A stretch of 36,575 nucleotides of DNA from Elysia marginata (Eukaryota > Mollusca > Gastropoda > Plakobranchidae). The stretch is from positions 10,131-46,705 of the forward strand of contig BMAT01012045.1 in assembly GCA_019649035.1 (NCBI GenBank), in the 5' to 3' direction. The notes below the pieces were generated by a model. The model saw only the letters and a list, made by a program, of their open reading frames with translations. It had not been told where the DNA came from and searched no databases. A program made the position numbers and the translations under genes. Shown here piece after piece: positions 1 to 10,749 of the stretch; within the stretch, counting starts at the first letter, position 1; every line of letters starts with the position of its first letter.

Positions 1-888
1 CCCCCCCCCCATTTATTGTTGAAAATGACAAATACCAAATGTTAATGTCTTCTATAGAATCGATTTAACTAGCAATTAGAGATTGAAAAAAAAGAAGTAA
101 TAATGCTTGTTGGGGTCTTGGTTTTTCTTGTTTGCAGCTGCAACTGAAAACCCTCCTGCATCGCTAACTCATATTTCATCACTTTCCTGTCGTTTTGTGA
201 GAAAAACTTGTGAATTCTTCATAATTAGAAAATTTTCGACCCACAAACTGCCATCAACATCCGCCATTGTTACAATCTCAAAAGGATTACAATAGGCAAG
301 ACAAATCACCCGCAACGGAAGTAGATTGAAATTTTGAAACCACATGAAGAAATACACACCGTGTGTATTTCTTCATGCGCATTAAGAAATACACAGTTCC
401 TTTAAATAAATAAGAAGTAATGAATGGCGTGATGCATATATTAAAAAAGGTTTATGAAGTTCAAAGTCAAAAGAATAAAAACAAAACGAAATAAGTTATC
501 GTGAATGCAATTACGTTGAGAAGGAATGGCGGTTAGTGAACTAGCAAGTGGGGATGAAAATGTCTTTTTCTTTCCGTGGCTAAAGACTAATTGTCTTCCC
601 TTATAAATTATTTATCTGTATTTCCAAAGCTACCCTTGACTTTCCCTAACCATTATACTCTTAAACAACACCAGTCTAAAGCAATAAAAGTTGTTGGTGC
701 TTAACATCAAAATATGAAAATAATTGGATTTTAACAGCGTATAAGCCAATCTACACAATAGGCGTACATAGATAAGGATATAAAAGTGTTGTTTAAACTG
801 AGTTCTAAAGCAGATTAACAAAACAGGTGGGCGATTTTTTTTCAGCGAAATTTTTTATTTCGCTAACTCGTACGACAATACCGTTTGT

Positions 889-891
<3 letters not shown>
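1..891. other. AT-rich stretch without a recognised gene
   Basis: The window opens with a ten-base C run. The reading frames here are about 60 codons or shorter and show no recognisable domain. The only structured item is the perfect palindrome at 343-377, listed separately. Confidence 0.5.
343..377. repeat. Perfect 17-bp palindrome with 1-base centre
   Basis: Bases 343-359 (CATGAAGAAATACACAC) are the exact reverse complement of 361-377, separated by a single C at 360. Part of the arm, AAGAAATACACA, appears once more just downstream around 384-395. A perfect 17-bp stem with a 1-base loop is unlikely by chance and could extrude as a cruciform. It may be the core of a foldback element, but no target duplication or transposase is visible. 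Confidence 0.85.

Positions 892-931
<40 letters not shown>
892..931. repeat. (GA)n microsatellite, about 20 units
   Basis: This is an uninterrupted GA dinucleotide run. It lies about 90 bases upstream of a LINE-like 3' end at 1020-1079, the same arrangement seen at 7328-7431. Confidence 0.95.
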
Positions 932-936
<5 letters not shown>

Positions 937-1019
937 AATGTGTGTTTTTGTGCATTTTTTCTTAATTATTATTCCTATGTTTTATTGTTTAATATGTATA
1001 AATATAATTATGTGATATG

Positions 1020-1079
1020 CAACTGTGAAAACAAATTTCCTATGGGACGAACAAAATGTATCTTATCTTATCTCATCTT
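1020..1079 (+). mobile_element. Relic of a non-LTR retrotransposon 3' end
   Basis: The sequence contains a 'ttcctatgggacgaacaaaatgtatc' -type terminus, split here as TTCCTATGGGACGAAC then AAAATGTATC, followed by a short TCTTA-repeat tail at about 1058-1075. L2/CR1-like LINEs commonly end in a 'GGGACAATAAA' motif plus a short tandem tail, and other LINE ends in this window (around 7404 and 9178) look alike. No coding part is visible upstream, so this would be a 5'-truncated copy. The assignment rests on a short motif and is tentative. Confidence 0.4.
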
Positions 1080-1495
1080 CCATATTTCCTCCGAAGGCTA
1101 AAGCTTAAATATGCACAGAATTTGAATAAAGTATAGTAATCACATTCTAAAACAAGTTTGTGTTCCAGTTTGTTCAACAAAAGACAATAAGTGATGTCAT
1201 CAAAACAATCTTTGATTCTTAATAGGTTGTCTTAACTATCAATGCAATTGAAAGGAACTTAGTTTAACAGCGTCTCCCAAGGTCCCCCCCCCTTTTTTTT
1301 TCAAATTCTGACTATTAATATTTCAACGGCTCACTGTTAAAACATCACCATCTCTTCCTTTCCTTACTACTACCCTCACCAGAACCTTCACGGCCGTTAT
1401 TAAATATCACAATCGTTCTCACAGTCACAGCGTCAGTCAGCAATTCTTAATCATTTTCATCTTTATGATACTTATTGTTATGAGTATTATCGTTT

Positions 1496-1536
1496 TCATC
1501 ATCATCATCATCGTTATCATCATTACCATCATCATA

Positions 1537-1568
<32 letters not shown>

Positions 1569-1596
1569 AATCATCATGATTATCACCATCATCATC
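1496..1596. repeat. Imperfect (ATC)n microsatellite
   Basis: ATC/TCA repeats with scattered interruptions (GTT, ACC, ATT). The frames through it translate to poly-Met or poly-Ile and are not genes. Confidence 0.95.
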
Positions 1597-1659
1597 TTAA
1601 CCACCAGCGCTGTAAGCGTTACTATTTTTTTATCACCATCAGAATCACAGTAACAAACA

Positions 1660-4265
1660 TACACTCGTTGATCTTAAGAGCAACCACTACAAATAGTAAT
1701 ATTATTATCATTAGTAGTATCGTAAAATCAACATCACCACGGATCGTTATTTTTAAAATGCAAAGAAAACAGCTTTAGCAACATTTAACAAATTTTAAAA
1801 GATCGACAAAGAAAACTCATACTCAATATGATCAGAGGAGTATCCCTTCCATGTTTAGCTACACAGACGACCAGAACATTTAGAAATTTTTAACTCTTTC
1901 CAATAAAAGTCATTTCCGATTACCAAAAAATTGCATTCTCTTTAAGATCTTATAAGAAAAAGAACAGGCAGAAACTTAGCTACACCAACATTATTTTTCA
2001 CAATACCTTATCCGTAGTAAATGTATCACAGAACTTTGTCTGGAGCAGGAACATTTATAAAGTAAAATGTGATAAATAGTTCGGTTTATTTTTTTTTTAT
2101 TTTTTTCTATACACATTACCAAAAATATGATACCGTAATCACAAGGTAGAAAAATAACATCATTGTTAAGTTCCGATAAGTTTCAGAAGTGTTAATTGGA
2201 GAATTCCAAATTTTCCTAAGCTTACATATAAACAATTCACTAACATTTCAAAAAGAAGTTTATGTGCGTACAATAGTGATTACCAGCACCACTTAGGACC
2301 TATAAGTAAACATGTTGACATACTCTCGCCAAAACTCGGATACCTACGCTTTGAACACCATTCCGCAACCAATTTTTAAATTCACCTTTAACTGTCAACT
2401 ATTGTAAAGCAGCATTGAGTCTGTTAAAATTTTTTTTAAAGAAAAATTGGTTTTCAATTTTGTAATTGGCGCACTGAGACTCATCTACTGATTACGGTGC
2501 GCAGTTAGAAGAAAGCGTACATATACTTGGTTAGGTACCACGTAGAACAAGCCACCATTAGATTCCACGAGATAAAACTCCGGACTGGAGCTCGTAAGAG
2601 AAGAAGGTCCGTTAAAAACAGAGTCAGGTAGTCACTGAACCAAGATAAAGGTGGAAAATTGTAAATATCAACCACAAAGAATATGGTGCAAGATATCGAA
2701 TGACTTCGACTCTGAGTAGGCCTACTGGAAAAATCAAGGGATAAAGGTGAAGTTTAATTAAAATTTGACCCTATAAATTTCAACCTATATTTAGGTTTAT
2801 AAAAGTAAATTCATACTTGTGCCAGATTTACTCTGATCGCCTCATAAATAAAAAAAAACTTTTATTATTCCGTGAGCCTACAAATATTGAAAAAGTGCAC
2901 CACGTGTTTACAGTATGTGCAATATCTTTTATCTGTGCTGTTTATAAGATGTACCATTAATTTCCATTGACTTTAATTAAACCAAACAGTCATAGAAAGA
3001 CGAATGAAATCTCCTGTATCTTTCCTCTGCCTTGATCTTTGAAATTTAGGTCATTAATTTGTTTTTAATTCATACTAGGAAAACACGGCTAGGCTGACTG
3101 CAAGCAGAGGTGCTCACTCTTCCCACACTTCTACCCTCTTTTTGAAGGATCCTGCTGTTGTCGGTAAGTGGGTGTGGTCGATTTTTGTGCAATGAGCATT
3201 AATGTCTCTTAAATTTCAAAGCACGTCAGTTGAGACTTAGGGCCCTTTTAAATTACATGAACTTTTGTGTAAACAACTATTGGTATTTATTTTGAAATGA
3301 AACTTCTGAAGCTACAGAAAAGCTAGGGGTGAAAACGTTTTTCAACTTCACAATCAGCATGAAATGGACCATAAAAAATCATAAGTAGCTCAATATATCA
3401 ACATTTCCATTTGCGTCTGATTTTACCGTGGTCATCTCACAAATGTAATAAAGACTTTTGTGATTCCGTGAGTGCAGTCAACATTGATAGAATGCACTAC
3501 AGCCACTGTGTGCCAAGAAAGCTCATCGCCTAAGAAGCCGGATGATACCATTACACAGTCAACTCTTCTAAGTCAAAGTTGTATGTGCCGATTTTCAGAT
3601 AGTTTGAAACTTGTTTGTTTGTATCCCACGGGGATAGGCATAATTATAACTTAAAGGATTTTCACACAACTCGATATTCCACCTTATTCTGTGTTATTGG
3701 TTGTGCCCCCGGGAGTTCGATTTTAAAATAAACGACAGTTATTTATGAACAACTTCGATGATTACATTACAAATTTTTAATTTAGTGATAAAATCTCTTG
3801 TGTTTTTCCAGGCTTCAAAATGGTGTGCTGTCCTTTAGCTGAGCACAGAATGATGTCTTCACTAACTGTATGAGATACAGCGCTGAGACCCAGTTTTCTT
3901 CCCAGGGTTTCCAAGCTGAGACCATCATTGTACTCTTCCTCAGAAGACTTCCATCAAGAGTGCCGGGCAAGTTGAAGCTATGATAAACATTGTGTCTGGT
4001 TTTCCCTTATTATTTATTTAGATTTTATGCTTGTTATATGCATGTCAAATCACGAGGCAATATTATACGACAAAGAAGATTAGCTTGGTCAGCTGGGATT
4101 TGAATTGGCTGTCTTTAGTATAGGAGTTTCTCTGTTGAAAGTACTATGAGACTTCTTTTAAAATTCAACATTTTCAGTCTTTCACTCATTAACAAAAGGA
4201 TTAGGAAAGTTTATATAATGTTAGCTTTATCCTATCTGACGGACTGGTAGTCACACGTTTTACCT
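1660..4265. other. 2.6 kb without a recognised gene
   Basis: No frame here carries a recognisable domain, and the longest plus-strand open frame (3472-3654) is low-complexity and unsupported. A weak similarity, sharing 'ATTCCGTGAG' and surrounding text, links about 2820-2930 and 3415-3510. It may be an old diverged duplication. No RNA gene or transposon terminus was recognised. Confidence 0.5.
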
Positions 4266-4266
4266 T

Positions 4267-4470
4267 AATACGTGGCTCAGTGGTTAGCGCGTCAGACTTG
4301 TGATCCGGCGGTCGCGGGTTCGATTCCCAACCACGACGCATGTTGTAACTGCCTTACGAAAGCAATTTATCCACACTTTCCTCAGTCCACCTACCTGTAA
4401 AATGGGTACTGGCTATAGGCAGTGCTTGAAGTTTGTAGAATGTTAGTATTTGAGTGCCTAATAGGTAGCC
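4267..4470 (+). mobile_element. tRNA-derived SINE
   Basis: A tRNA-like head carries an RNA polymerase III A box (TGGCTCAGTGG, 4273-4283) and a perfect B box (GGTTCGATTCC, 4317-4327) at normal spacing. A non-tRNA body follows, containing 'CTGTAAAATGGGTAC' at about 4396-4410, a core-like motif seen in several animal SINE families. The arrangement is that of a SINE rather than a tRNA gene, because the 3' side of the tRNA fold does not close the acceptor stem well and the body follows directly. If read as a tRNA the anticodon would be TGT (Thr-like). The 3' boundary is uncertain. It is not the family of the SINEs at 12617 and 26318. Confidence 0.8.
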
Positions 4471-4949
4471 GTGCTGTAATGCTCAGAAATATGAGTTGAA
4501 TTTGTTTGGTGTGTATTGGCCTACTAGGGGAAATATGTAAAGTCTTGAGACTGCCTTCAATGGTGGAAGACTATAATCCACATTTTTTTAAATATTAACA
4601 ACCCAAAAATATATCCAGTAGAAGATGGTATGGTTTTAGGAGCAAGGGGTGGAGGAGGACTTTAAAAACAGAGAGAAGTAGAAATTAAAATAGTTGGTTG
4701 GAGTAAGATTTGAAAATGTAAAGTAAGGTAAAACTTTAAGAGGTAGGTCGAGGATTAGGACTTACGAGGTGTCGTGGAGTTGGAGTTAAAGAAATGGGGA
4801 AGAATAGGACTGTACATCTAATATACATCTAATACCAGAGAGGGAAACAGAAAGGCAAGAGAGGGGGAGTGGCTAAACATTAGAAAGAAAAAGGGTGGAG
4901 CCTCTTTTGGAAAAAAATTTAGGCTAACTGAAGGCTAGATTAATATACA

Positions 4950-5425
4950 TAATAAACAATGATTAGGGTTAAGAAAAGAAAAGAATCCTGGCGTGCCACG
5001 TATTCTCAGTTTTCAACTATGGTTACGAATTATGGACCTATTCCAAGACTGTTCAAAAGAAGATACAGACGTTCAAAATGTGGTGCTACAGGAGACTTTC
5101 AAGGTCTGTTGGACAGAAAAGAAAAACAAAAAAGAAATTATGCAAATAACCGATGTCGGCGAAAGACTGTTGCAACAACTTATGAAAAGGAAACTTGGGT
5201 ATGCTGGACACATCATGAGAGGCAGTTCAGGACCTGTCCTACAACTATCCCTAGAGGGGAAAATCGAAGGGAACAGAGGACATGGAAGCCAAGAAAGAAC
5301 TGGATGGACAATGTAAAGGAATGGTCAGGGTCGACAAGCTATGGAGACATGAAACAGTAGGCCGAGAACTGAGAACAAATGAGAGACATTGTTGCCAACC
5401 ATCGGACCGAAGATGGCACTTTATT
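4950..5425 (+). pseudogene. LINE ORF2 C-terminal fragment (RTE-like), frameshifted
   Basis: The frame starting at 4993 encodes a stretch with 'RKLGYAGHIMR' followed by 'LEGKIEGNRGHG'. This is the region after the reverse-transcriptase domain typical of many invertebrate LINE polyproteins (consensus 'kRkL.y.GHi.R ... l..G.i.G.R.rGr'). The next part, 'NWMDNVKEWSGSTSY', continues in the frame beginning at 4959, so at least one frameshift lies near 5284. 'PSDRRWHF' around 5400 corresponds to the usual end of such proteins. The catalytic reverse-transcriptase and endonuclease parts are absent, so this is a 5'-truncated dead copy. It ends directly in the (TTA)n tract at 5430, as expected for a LINE with a microsatellite tail. 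The clade assignment is from memory of the family pattern. Confidence 0.75.
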
Positions 5426-5427
5426 AT

Positions 5428-5431
5428 TAGT

Positions 5432-5472
<41 letters not shown>

Positions 5473-5521
5473 CCATATTATTATTATTGTTATTATTATT
5501 ATATATTATTATTGCTATTAA
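5428..5521. repeat. (TTA)n microsatellite at a LINE 3' end
   Basis: An imperfect TTA run directly follows the LINE C-terminal coding fragment. It probably grew from the LINE's 3' tail. Confidence 0.9.
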
Positions 5522-5574
5522 TATAAGGTTAAAATGTTAATCAGAATTAAACTGAAACAGCAAGGAAGAGCTTG

Positions 5575-6055
5575 AGAACATTATAAATATATAAAGAGAA
5601 AGAGCGTTAGAGAGAGAGTGAGTTAAAGAGAGAGGGGGGAACGTAGGGACGGATATTTTAAGTGAAAGCACAAGCTGAAGGGCATGAGAGATAAAAGGTT
5701 AGGAGAGGCTGTAGAAGAGGAAAGGAATAAAGAGCAAGCGAAAGGCTTTGAGGAACAGAGAAAAATAAAAAGAGTGAATAGATGGGTGAGAGAAACCAGA
5801 AAATTAGAACATGAGGGAGAAGCAGAGAGGAAGAGTTAGAGAGCACGATATAAGCTTGAGAGAAAGTTATGAGGTAGACAGAGAAAGGAATAGGTAGCAG
5901 AAATGGAAGTCTCAAAAGATGAAAGAGAGGCAGCAAAAGAGATAAATAGATAGATTTAAATAGTCAAAGATAAAGAGAGTGAGTGAGAGACGCTGTAAGA
6001 ATGTGGGGGAACAGAGAGAGAGACAGAAAGAGAGAATCAGAAAGAGAGATTGGTG
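5575..6055. repeat. GA-rich, almost all-purine tract of about 480 bases
   Basis: The plus strand is dominated by AGAG, GGAA and AAAG runs with few pyrimidines. The minus-strand open frames in it (Ser/Leu/Phe-rich) are composition artefacts. It is a degenerate purine simple repeat, potentially able to form triplex (H-DNA) structures. Confidence 0.8.
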
Positions 6056-6199
6056 TGCTTTCGTTTTCAACGGTTGCCTTTGGTGCAATTTGGATTTTCC
6101 CGTTGAAATAAGCAAGTCGCTTACAGAAGCTAAGCAAGGAACATCGCCATAAAACTCGTTTAATAAGGAGCTTAGTGGCACCATGGTATAAACTTATGT

Positions 6200-6300
6200 T
6201 TCTCTAAGTGGCAAGGCGGTGGGTGTTGAAGCTAATAAGTCAAAGGTTCGAGTCATACTAAAAGCAGACATTTGGAGCATTTCCACTTAAAGCCTATTTC
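6200..6300 (+). mobile_element. Possible decayed tRNA-derived SINE head
   Basis: An A-box-like TGGCAAGGCGG (6209-6219) is followed 25 bases later by a near-perfect B box, GGTTCGAGTCA (6245-6255, ten of eleven matching the consensus). The A box and spacing are poor, and no conserved body was recognised. It could be a chance match. Confidence 0.35.
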
Positions 6301-6679
6301 TCTCCACAGCTAATTCCATACCCTTAAAATCGTTCGATCATGAGACTCAGAACTAAGATTTTGCCGCTTAAAGGATCAAACCAACCAAAAGTGTCTCATT
6401 AGTATAAATCTATAATTATGTCGGCATGAGAGCCGAGATGGATAGGATAGAAGTTTGCAGTAATTGGTAAAGATACCATTGGAAATTACAGTAGCTTTAG
6501 TACACCCAACGCCTTGCCACCAAAAGAAACATACCATGTCTCTACTACGCTCATTAAAAAACAAGTTTCATGACGAAAGCTTTTGTCTGGCCTCTCTAAG
6601 TGACACACGGGAAGATCAAAATCTCGCATAAATTCGGAAGCACTTAGCCACAGAAAAACACCCCACAAAGAACAAATGA

Positions 6680-7431
6680 TAACATTTTAAGGTTTGCCTC
6701 ACACCAATCATAACTTCATAAAAGTGAAGGATCCTTTGATTCCTTTGTGTATAAAAAATGAAACTGCTGAAATTGTTAATGCTTATAAATATCTGGGAAC
6801 AACTATAGATGATCAGCTCAGTTGGGACATAAATGCTACAAACCTTATTAAAGATATCAATACACGATTGTACTTACTTCGCAAATTGAAACAATTTAAT
6901 GTTGACAACAGCCTTCTGTATTTCTTTTATAAAGCAGTCTTGGAAAGCGTTATTTTTTTCTATTACTTGTTGGGAAGGAAATATACATAAAAATAAACAA
7001 CGTAAAATCGACCAGGCCATAAAGAGAGCCAACAAACTTATAAATGATCCATAGTTCCTTTCCAGGATTGTAAACTGTCAGAAAAAAAATCATATCCATA
7101 AAGAATGACCCATCCCACCCTCTTTCCAAACAAGTGAAACTATCCATAAGATCAGCTAGGCCTATTCTTTTGAAGTGCGAAACTGAACGTTATAGGAAAT
7201 CATTTGTGCCATCTGCTGTAAAGATTTTTTGAAACATTATGAAATCCTTTTGACATGCCTTGTTTCTGTTATGTTAGAAAAGTGTGTTGGAAGGGAAAGA
7301 AATTGGGAAGTTAGTGTGAGGAATGTAGAGAGAGAGAGGGAGAGAGAGAGACTTTAATTGATTATGCTTGTTGTAAATTGCTCTGTAACCAGTACAATGT
7401 GCCAATATGGACAATAAAGAAATTGAATTGA
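6680..7431 (+). pseudogene. L2/CR1-like LINE, 3' fragment
   Basis: The frame from 6694 encodes 'AYKYLGTTIDDQLSWD' then 'RLYLLRKLKQFNVDN', the segment just after the reverse-transcriptase active site in L2/CR1-like LINEs. 'YKYLG' lies near residue 31 of the frame. From about 6950 the frame is broken by stops and shifts, though 'KIDQAIKRANKLINDP' is readable downstream in another frame (about 6999-7050). The copy ends with GGACAATAAAGAAATTG and a duplicated AATTGAA tail at about 7408-7431. The 5' part, including the active site, is missing. A (GA)n tract lies in its 3' untranslated region. A different LINE copy begins immediately after it. Confidence 0.8.
7328..7355. repeat. Short (GA)n microsatellite in LINE 3' UTR
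   Basis: A GAGAGA run with a GGGA interruption lies between the decayed coding part and the 3' terminus of the LINE fragment. Confidence 0.85.
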
Positions 7432-9204
7432 AGTACGCAAAGCAATGCTGGGTCTTAAACCAAACAAAGCTCTTGGGCCTGACGGTGTGAAACCCAGCGT
7501 GTTGAAGAAGTGTGCCGAGCAACTGAGCAGTATGATGTGTAAAATTTTTAACAGTCATTAAAAGACTGTAAGGTACAATTTGTGGAAAACGTCATGTATA
7601 GTGCCTGTTCCAAAAAAGCAAACCGTTAAATGTATGTATGATCTTCGACCCGTTGCGCTAACTTCGTGTGTAATGAAATTATTTGAAATATATGTGGAGC
7701 TCCATTTGCAGCCTTTGGTTTCTGAGTTTCTTGGTCCCTTACGTTTGCCTATAGAGCAAAAAGAGGTGTTGACGATGCTGTTCTACTTTTACTAAATAAT
7801 ATATATACTCATTTGGAACAGCCTCGTACTACTATTAGATTGATGTTTTATGACTTTTTTAGTGCTTTTAATACGATACAACCTCACATCCTTTTTAATA
7901 AAATGTCACATAATGAATATTATCTCATCTATTAATTTATGTATGCTAGATTACCTAACTTTTCGACCTGAATTTGTGAAATCGAACACAAATACTGGCG
8001 GATCGCAGGGTGCAGTTCTCTTCGCTTTTTTCTTTTTTCTATCTATACTTCTGACAGCAGATCCTTCCACCAAAACTGCATTGTAACAAAATAATTATGC
8101 TGACGATACTGTAATGACTGGATTAGTGACTGACGACAGAGACACCTCTTATCTTCTAGAAATAAATAACTTTGTTGATTGGTGTGACAATAACTATCTT
8201 GAATTGAATGCTGATAAAACAAAAAAAAAATGGTGCTTGATTTCAGGAAAAATATTTCGTCCCCAGAGGCAGTGAAAATAAAAGGAAGAAAAGTCGAAAC
8301 AGTTAACACTAACAACTTTAAGTATCTTGGAACTACTACTTACAATGGTCTTACTTGGGCGCAAAATACTGACAATATCGTTTTTAAGGCAAAGTCAAGA
8401 ATGTACTGCCTACGCAAGCTTAGGTTTTTTAAAGTAAACCAACAATTGCTTCAAATATTTTGCTCATCTTTTGTGAGCAGTGTTTTATCATTCGGCCTCT
8501 TATGCTGGGAAGTAAGTTTAAGTAAGCACGACAAAGAGCGCCTGAACAAAATTATTAGGAAAGGGGGTGGAGTGGTGGGTAAAAACCAAGATGATTTAGA
8601 CACCATCTGTAAAAGGAGAACAAAACAAAAGACAGACTGTATACGAAATGACCTTACGCACCCTTTATGGACAGAGTTTAGCTCGAGAGTCATCGAGCGT
8701 AGTGGGAGACTAAGGGCCCTAAAAGTTACAACACAGAGATACGCTAACTCGTTTATACCTAGATCGATTTCGTTGCACAATAAAAATTTTAAAGGAAAAT
8801 ACCCTAAAATCTAGATCTAAATACTCCATACTTATGTTGCCAATAATTTTACTCTTTAACTATGAGCTATGAGTTAATATTTTACTGTTACATACTCATG
8901 AGTTTTCAATATTACTTTTTAGCGTTTATACTAAATGTATGGATTGGAACGTTTTATGCTTATAAGTTATGCACTTTTTACTATATGCTACGAATATACT
9001 TTGATAGTGTTTTAGTTGCTTAAGAGTGTGATATTAGTATATAGAGAATTATTATATATAAATAGACTGATTCAAAGTTAATGATTTATACTAACGTTTT
9101 AAGTTATACGTTTTATGTCTATGTTCATAACGGTTTGTTTTCTTTTGAGAAGCTTGTCCAAAGAATTTTCCCTAGTGGGATCAATAAAGAATTTGAATCT
9201 TGAT
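7432..9204 (+). pseudogene. L2/CR1-like LINE, reverse transcriptase to 3' end, broken
   Basis: The segments of a non-LTR reverse transcriptase can be read in order. 'LKPNKALGPDGVKP' lies at about 7452-7493. 'CIVPVPKKQTVKCMYDLRPV' lies in the frame 7580-7795. A finger/palm segment follows at 7850-8086. The catalytic motif 'YADDTVMTGLV' is encoded at 8096-8128, in the same frame but directly after an in-frame TAA at 8084. 'KYLGTTTYNGLTW' through 'DDLDTICKRRTKQKTDC' and a C-terminal tail fill 8230-8814. The shift into that last frame falls in a ten-A run at 8221-8230, consistent with a one-base slippage. The 3' UTR ends in GGGATCAATAAAGAATTTG at about 9178, typical of L2-like elements. The endonuclease part is missing. 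It is dead but comparatively young-looking. Confidence 0.85.
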
Positions 9205-10028
9205 AGACATTTAAGCTCGCCTATCGAATAGATATTACCGGTAAATTGCTATTTTTCATATAGAATGTGTTTATTTATTTTGAAGGAATGACACTGACAG
9301 ATGATTTATCAAAACAGATATAACAAAAAAGCTATTTATGAGAGCCCGGATTGTGAATTGTTGAAATTTGTTGAATGTTTGGACATGTAAAAGTATCAAA
9401 TATATTATGAAAATTACTTCCTGCCAACTTTTGTGACAGAATTCTATCCAGGCGACGTGACGTGGGGGACAAATAAACTGTTTTATAAGGTTTACGATTG
9501 AGATTCGTTTTCTTTGAGGGTCTGTGTTTTCCTAGTAGGCGTAAGTTTTTAAAAATTATTAAAAATTAACAGGGCGTTCCCCTAATCTACGCTGGGAGAT
9601 TAAAAATTCTGGTGCGGTGACGCTGGAGTTGGAAAACAACAAAGAGACGAGTTTAAAAAAATAGAAGATTCATGGTGCGGACGATGATATAGATGGTGGA
9701 AATAAAGAAGGTAGTGATGACAACCATAAGTATTGATAAACTCAGCATGATTGTAATGTTTATAACATATTAGCCGTGATATTATTGATGATGTGTATGA
9801 TAATGGATGCTGGGAATAGTAATAATATTATGAGGAAGATAATGATGATAAGAAAAGGGAATTTGTGACAGTCGTTATGCTGGTGTTAATGGAGGTGCTG
9901 ATGGAGGTAACAATAATACTGGTTATAAACCTGATGATAAAAACAATAATGAAAACTGTGGTTATAACCACGACGATGACGATGATGGTAATGATGGTGG
10001 TCTTGAAGTAGTTTGAAGTTGTGGAGAA

Positions 10029-10072
<44 letters not shown>

Positions 10073-10507
10073 AAGTTGACAGTAGTAAAAAAGATGTTGA
10101 TGATAATGATGATAGTTATGGTGATTTTAATAATATTGTAATTATTTATTGAAAGCTATGACTATAATGATTGGATTGCCATTGACCAATACGCAAAAGA
10201 GAGAAGAATATTTTTAAAAGTCTCAAAATTATAATTTCATTCTAGGTCTACATGTTCTATTTGCAAAACACACCATTAAACTTGGCATGTCAAAAATTTT
10301 GATTTTGAGAAGGGAGTGGCGATCTATTTGAAGCAAGCCTGTCATATAGAAATTATGCTTCACAATCACGTTAGATTAAAGCGTCAGGTAAGAATGAACA
10401 TACTTTATTTTTTGTCGAGAAAGCCTCTTAAAATGATATAAAAGTAGAAGTTTCCAGGATAAGAAATCAAATCTTCGGTGGACACGTAGGCCTATGAGCT
10501 GCCGGGC
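9205..10507. other. Non-genic stretch, GAT-rich simple sequence in its middle
   Basis: Between about 9660 and 10130 the plus strand is enriched in GAT, AAT and GGT triplets (a degenerate trinucleotide region), including a clean (AAT)n run at 10030-10070. No coding, RNA or transposon feature was recognised in the flanks. Confidence 0.55.
10030..10070. repeat. (AAT)n microsatellite
   Basis: About 14 uninterrupted TAA/AAT units. Confidence 0.95.
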
Positions 10508-10746
10508 GGTAAGAATTCACGAAACTTGGTAGCTGGTAAGAATTCACAAACCTTGGTAACTGGTAAGAATTCACAAACCTTGGTAACTGGTAAGAATTCA
10601 CAAATCATGCTACCTGGTAAGAATTGACAAAACTTGGTAAATGGTAAGAATTCACAAATCTTGCTATCTGGTAAGAATTCACGAATCTCGCTACCTGGTA
10701 AGAATTCACAAATCTTGCTATCTGGTAAGAATTCACAAACCTTGCT
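10508..10746. repeat. 27-bp minisatellite, nearly 9 copies
   Basis: The units start at 10508, 10535, 10562, 10589, 10616, 10643, 10670, 10697 and 10724, exactly 27 bases apart, with no insertions or deletions. Each begins GGTAAGAATTCAC (fifth unit GGTAAGAATTGAC), so eight of nine carry an EcoRI site. The unit length is a multiple of three, which keeps frames open on both strands (plus reads a nine-residue repeat like 'GKNSQILLS', minus like 'CEFLPVTKV'). There is no start, domain or splice context to support translation. Each unit also carries GGTAAG, a 5' splice-site-like string. Confidence 0.95.
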
Positions 10747-10749
10747 TGT

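Noticed and set aside
2820..3510. Diverged tandem duplication sharing ATTCCGTGAG
   Set aside because: Similarity is patchy and could be chance in AT-rich sequence. I could not define boundaries.
4271..4340. Functional tRNA gene (Thr-like)
   Set aside because: A and B boxes are good, but the acceptor stem does not close properly and a SINE body follows.
5658..6184. Minus-strand hydrophobic small proteins (about 90 codons)
   Set aside because: They lie wholly in the purine-rich tract and reflect its complement's CT-rich composition.
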